DNA from: Chrysiogenales bacterium | Lineage (GTDB): Bacteria; Acidobacteriota; Aminicenantia; UBA2199 | Reading direction: 5' to 3' | Assembly: GCA_004525465.1 (NCBI GenBank) | Contig: SPCN01000135.1 | Coordinates: 1 to 6,523, forward strand | DNA length: 6,523 nt | Shown here: positions 5,055 through 6,523 of the stretch, one piece after another | How positions within the stretch are numbered: position 1 is the first letter of the stretch | Layout of the letters: each line of letters starts with the position of its first letter | The notes under the pieces: model-generated | Database searches by the model: none | What the model was told of the DNA's origin: nothing | What the model saw: only the letters and a program-made list of their open reading frames with translations | Made by a program: the position numbers and the translations under genes

Positions 5055-6167
5055 ATGAGTTATTACGTGGGATTGGACCTGCATTCGAACAACACCTATG
5101 TCGGTGTGATCGACAGCAAGGAACGAAGAGTGTTGAAGGGCAAGTTTCCCAATCAGTTGGAAGTGATCCTGGCCTTGCTCGAGCCGTACAAGAAACGCAC
5201 CGTCGGTGTGGTGGTCGAATCGACCTTCAACTGGTACTGGCTGGTGGATGGGTTGATGGACAATGGCTACAAGGTTCATTTGGCGCACCCGGCAGCCTTC
5301 AAGCAGTACAAAGGGCTGAAGTATACCGATGATGAACATGATGCTTTCTTTCTGGCCAAGATGCTGCAGCTCGGCATTCTGCCCGAGGGGTACATCATGC
5401 CCAGGGAAGAGCGACATCTGCGCGATTTGCTGCGCAAACGATTGAAACTGGTCAGGCAACGCACCACCCACATTTTAAGCTTCAAGAGTCTGGTCAGCCG
5501 CAACCAGGCGATATCCATGGACAGCAACAAAATCAAAACACTTACTGAAGAAAGCATTGACGGCATGTTTGAAAACGAACATCTTGTCATATCGGCCAAA
5601 GCGAATATCGCCACCATGAACTTTCTGAAAGAAAAGATCGTGGCAATTGAAAAACAGATCCGCAACGTGACGCAAATAAAACCTGAACATGACTTTCTCA
5701 TAACCGTGCCCGGTATCGGAAAATCGTTGGTTTTAACCGTTATGCTGGAAACCGGAGATATCAATCGCTTTAAAGCTGTCGGTAACTATGCTTCCTATTG
5801 CCGCTGTGTGGAGAGCAAGCGGTTATCCAACAACAAGAGCAAAGGAGAGAACAATCGCAAAAACGGTAACAAGTATCTGGCTTGGGCTTATGTGGAAATA
5901 GCCAACTGCGCCAAGCGCTATTGTCCGCAAGCCCGTGCCTTCTACTTAAAAAAATCAATAAAAACCAATAAGGCATTGGCCATTAAAGCTCTGGCTCATA
6001 AACTCGCCCGTGCTTGCTACTACATCATGAAAGACAATGTCGCCTTTGATGTAACCAAAATATTCGGAAAGCCCATATTAAAAAATGGTTGCGGCAGGGA
6101 ACCAAACTGGGGACTGGGTCACCAACCATCAGCACCGATTGGCCAGCCTGCCGCAGCCGACTGCTAA
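5055..6167 (+). CDS. IS110-family DEDD transposase (bridge-RNA recombinase type)
   Basis: This 370-aa protein is the recombinase of the element. The N-terminal DEDD RuvC-like domain spans about 3-150: D8 in VGLDLHS, E55 in VVEST, and D93/D96 in YTDDEHDAF, with the three-residue spacing normal for the last pair. A helical linker covers about 160-205. The C-terminal Transposase_20 domain (about 213-300) begins with PGIGKSLVLTVMLETGDI and contains the NGNKYL strand. S254 or S258, just before it, is the best candidate for the serine that attacks DNA in this family. GGAGG at 5043-5047 sets the start. Length is near the family's usual 330-420 residues and no frameshift is seen, so it looks functional. 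The last 27 residues (from about 344) have the character of low-conservation tail, and their DNA forms a strong stem (6087-6158). Confidence 0.95.
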   Translation: MSYYVGLDLHSNNTYVGVIDSKERRVLKGKFPNQLEVILALLEPYKKRTVGVVVESTFNWYWLVDGLMDNGYKVHLAHPAAFKQYKGLKYTDDEHDAFFLAKMLQLGILPEGYIMPREERHLRDLLRKRLKLVRQRTTHILSFKSLVSRNQAISMDSNKIKTLTEESIDGMFENEHLVISAKANIATMNFLKEKIVAIEKQIRNVTQIKPEHDFLITVPGIGKSLVLTVMLETGDINRFKAVGNYASYCRCVESKRLSNNKSKGENNRKNGNKYLAWAYVEIANCAKRYCPQARAFYLKKSIKTNKALAIKALAHKLARACYYIMKDNVAFDVTKIFGKPILKNGCGREPNWGLGHQPSAPIGQPAAADC

Positions 6168-6399
6168 AATAATCATAGCAGAATTGAAATAATATTTGCA
6201 ATGTGTCATGATGTTTTGCCCGGGGTATGAGCCATAAGGGACTGGACTTTGAGCCATTCACACTGTATTTTTTACAGTTGGACATACCCCGGCACCGTAC
6301 GATTTCTGGGGTCTCGAGTTTGAGGCCAGGTCCGCTTTGGCTTTTCCAATAGTGGATTGATCTCGATGGGTGTCTGGTGCAAAACACATAGGTTTTGTA
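6087..6399 (+). ncRNA. Candidate bridge RNA (seekRNA) of the IS
   Basis: This covers the end of the transposase gene and most of the 6168-6495 stretch, which has no other gene. Stems seen: 6087-6098 with 6147-6158 (12 pairs, one G-U); CTGCTA 6161-6166 with TAGCAG 6176-6181; CCGGGGTATG 6220-6229 with CATACCCCGG 6283-6292, enclosing ACTGTA 6262-6267 with TACAGT 6273-6278; TGCAAAAC 6378-6385 with GTTTTGTA 6392-6399 (one G-U). The second stem's loop and its edge contain ATAATCATA (6169-6177), identical to 4977-4985 at the left end of the element. GCACCGT (6292-6298) matches the reconstructed target across the insertion point. TGAGCCAT is repeated at 6228-6235 and 6250-6257. RNA ends are unknown, and the coordinates given are the limits of the stems. 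Confidence 0.45.
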
Positions 6400-6495
6400 A
6401 CCAATAATAAACTGAAATCAAGGTTGCAAATACATCATTGATCATTGCGCTCGAACGCATTGTTAAAAAAAATAAGAAAATATAGTTCTACCTAC

Positions 6496-6501
6496 TTGAC
6501 A
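6496..6501 (+). promoter_or_regulatory. Outward -35 box at the right end (junction promoter half)
   Basis: A consensus TTGACA points outward, 16 bases before the proposed right end. Joined to the left end it would drive the transposase. In the integrated form it could instead activate a neighbour to the right of the window if a -10 box happens to lie there. Confidence 0.5.
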
Positions 6502-6504
6502 GTG

Positions 6505-6512
6505 ACCTTCTA
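6505..6512 (-). repeat. Right subterminal inverted repeat of the IS
   Basis: ACCTTCTA, five bases inside the proposed right end, mirrors TAGAAGGT at 4986-4993. The unequal distances from the two ends (11 and 5) are acceptable for the IS1111 group. Confidence 0.55.
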
Positions 6513-6517
6513 ATGGG

Positions 6518-6523
6518 CGTCCC
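6518..6523. repeat. Right half of the interrupted target repeat
   Basis: CGTCCC joined to the left flank gives GCACCGTCCC. This matches GCACCGTTCC at 793-802 with one difference and the core of the 18-bp repeat exactly. Only six bases are available before the window ends. Confidence 0.4.

Larger units (their letters stand above)
4975..6517 (+). mobile_element. IS110-superfamily (IS1111-type) insertion sequence, about 1543 bp
   Basis: The ends are inferred from three signals. The left flank stops matching its intact copy at 4974, and the right half of that copy resumes at 6518. An 8-bp inverted repeat lies inside both ends (4986-4993 and 6505-6512), and subterminal inverted repeats are the mark of the IS1111 group. 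Head-to-tail joining of the ends gives TTGACA-17-GATAAT. The single transposase gene has a short 5' non-coding side (80 bp) and a long 3' side (350 bp), the IS1111 arrangement in which the guide RNA is 3' of the gene. No target duplication is evident. The ends could shift by a few bases, and only six bases of right flank are in the window. Confidence 0.6.

Noticed and set aside
5001..5764. Minus-strand open frames within the transposase gene
   Set aside because: They are shadows of a strongly recognisable IS110-family gene.
6025..6460. Minus-strand open frames in the 3' region of the IS
   Set aside because: No ribosome site and no recognisable protein features. The stem structure and short guide-like matches explain the region better.
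6502..6512. Alternative right end of the IS near 6502 (CAG-TGACC resembling CAC-TGA at the left end)
   Set aside because: It would place the right inverted repeat outside the element and break the junction promoter spacing. It is kept only as a minor possibility.
1..6523. tRNA, rRNA or CRISPR array
   Set aside because: No cloverleaf or TTCGA-type arm, no rRNA stretches, and no evenly spaced repeats were seen on either strand.

Overview
The window reads as bacterial chromosome of mixed composition. GC-rich genes lie at the left, AT-rich spacers and one AT-rich small gene lie in the middle, and an insertion sequence occupies the right end. Several short repeats end in C-rich hairpins resembling REP-type repeats. 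Two exported proteins built from Ig-like domains suggest an envelope-rich, probably diderm bacterium. Acidobacteriota/Aminicenantes-like or deltaproteobacteria-like lineages would fit, but this is an impression from style and not a placement.

Layout. 1-213: non-coding, with repeat fragments. 214-750 (+): small cysteine-rich protein with an export-like N-terminus and a V4R-like C-terminus. 751-881: convergent spacer with an intact copy of a 20-bp repeat. The next five genes all lie on the minus strand: 882-1370 (zinc-ribbon plus two membrane helices, apparently leaderless), 1601-2935 (exported, two Ig-like domains and an NTF2-like C-terminus), 3220-4017 (exported, Ig-like plus IPT/TIG-like domain), 4187-4438 (83-aa unknown) and 4481-4804 (single-domain cupin). 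The cupin and the 83-aa gene look like a two-gene operon. Its candidate promoter has a pair of 13-bp direct repeats, exactly 20 bp apart, just upstream.

4975-6517 (+) is the most interesting part. It is an IS110-superfamily element of the IS1111 type, with a DEDD transposase at 5055-6167. Its ends can be proposed from the sequence. The left flank is a repeat that also occurs uninterrupted at 777-802, and the last six bases of the window supply the missing right half of that repeat. An 8-bp inverted repeat lies just inside both ends. Joining the ends head to tail would build a promoter, TTGACA-17 bp-GATAAT. The long non-coding 3' end contains several stem-loops. One loop repeats bases from the left end, as expected of a bridge RNA (seekRNA) that guides recombination. 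The transposase leader can also form competing stems, one of which hides the Shine-Dalgarno sequence. This suggests protection against read-through transcription from outside.

All functional claims are sequence readings without database searches. The IS110-family transposase is certain. The element ends, guide RNA and leader switch are graded inferences.
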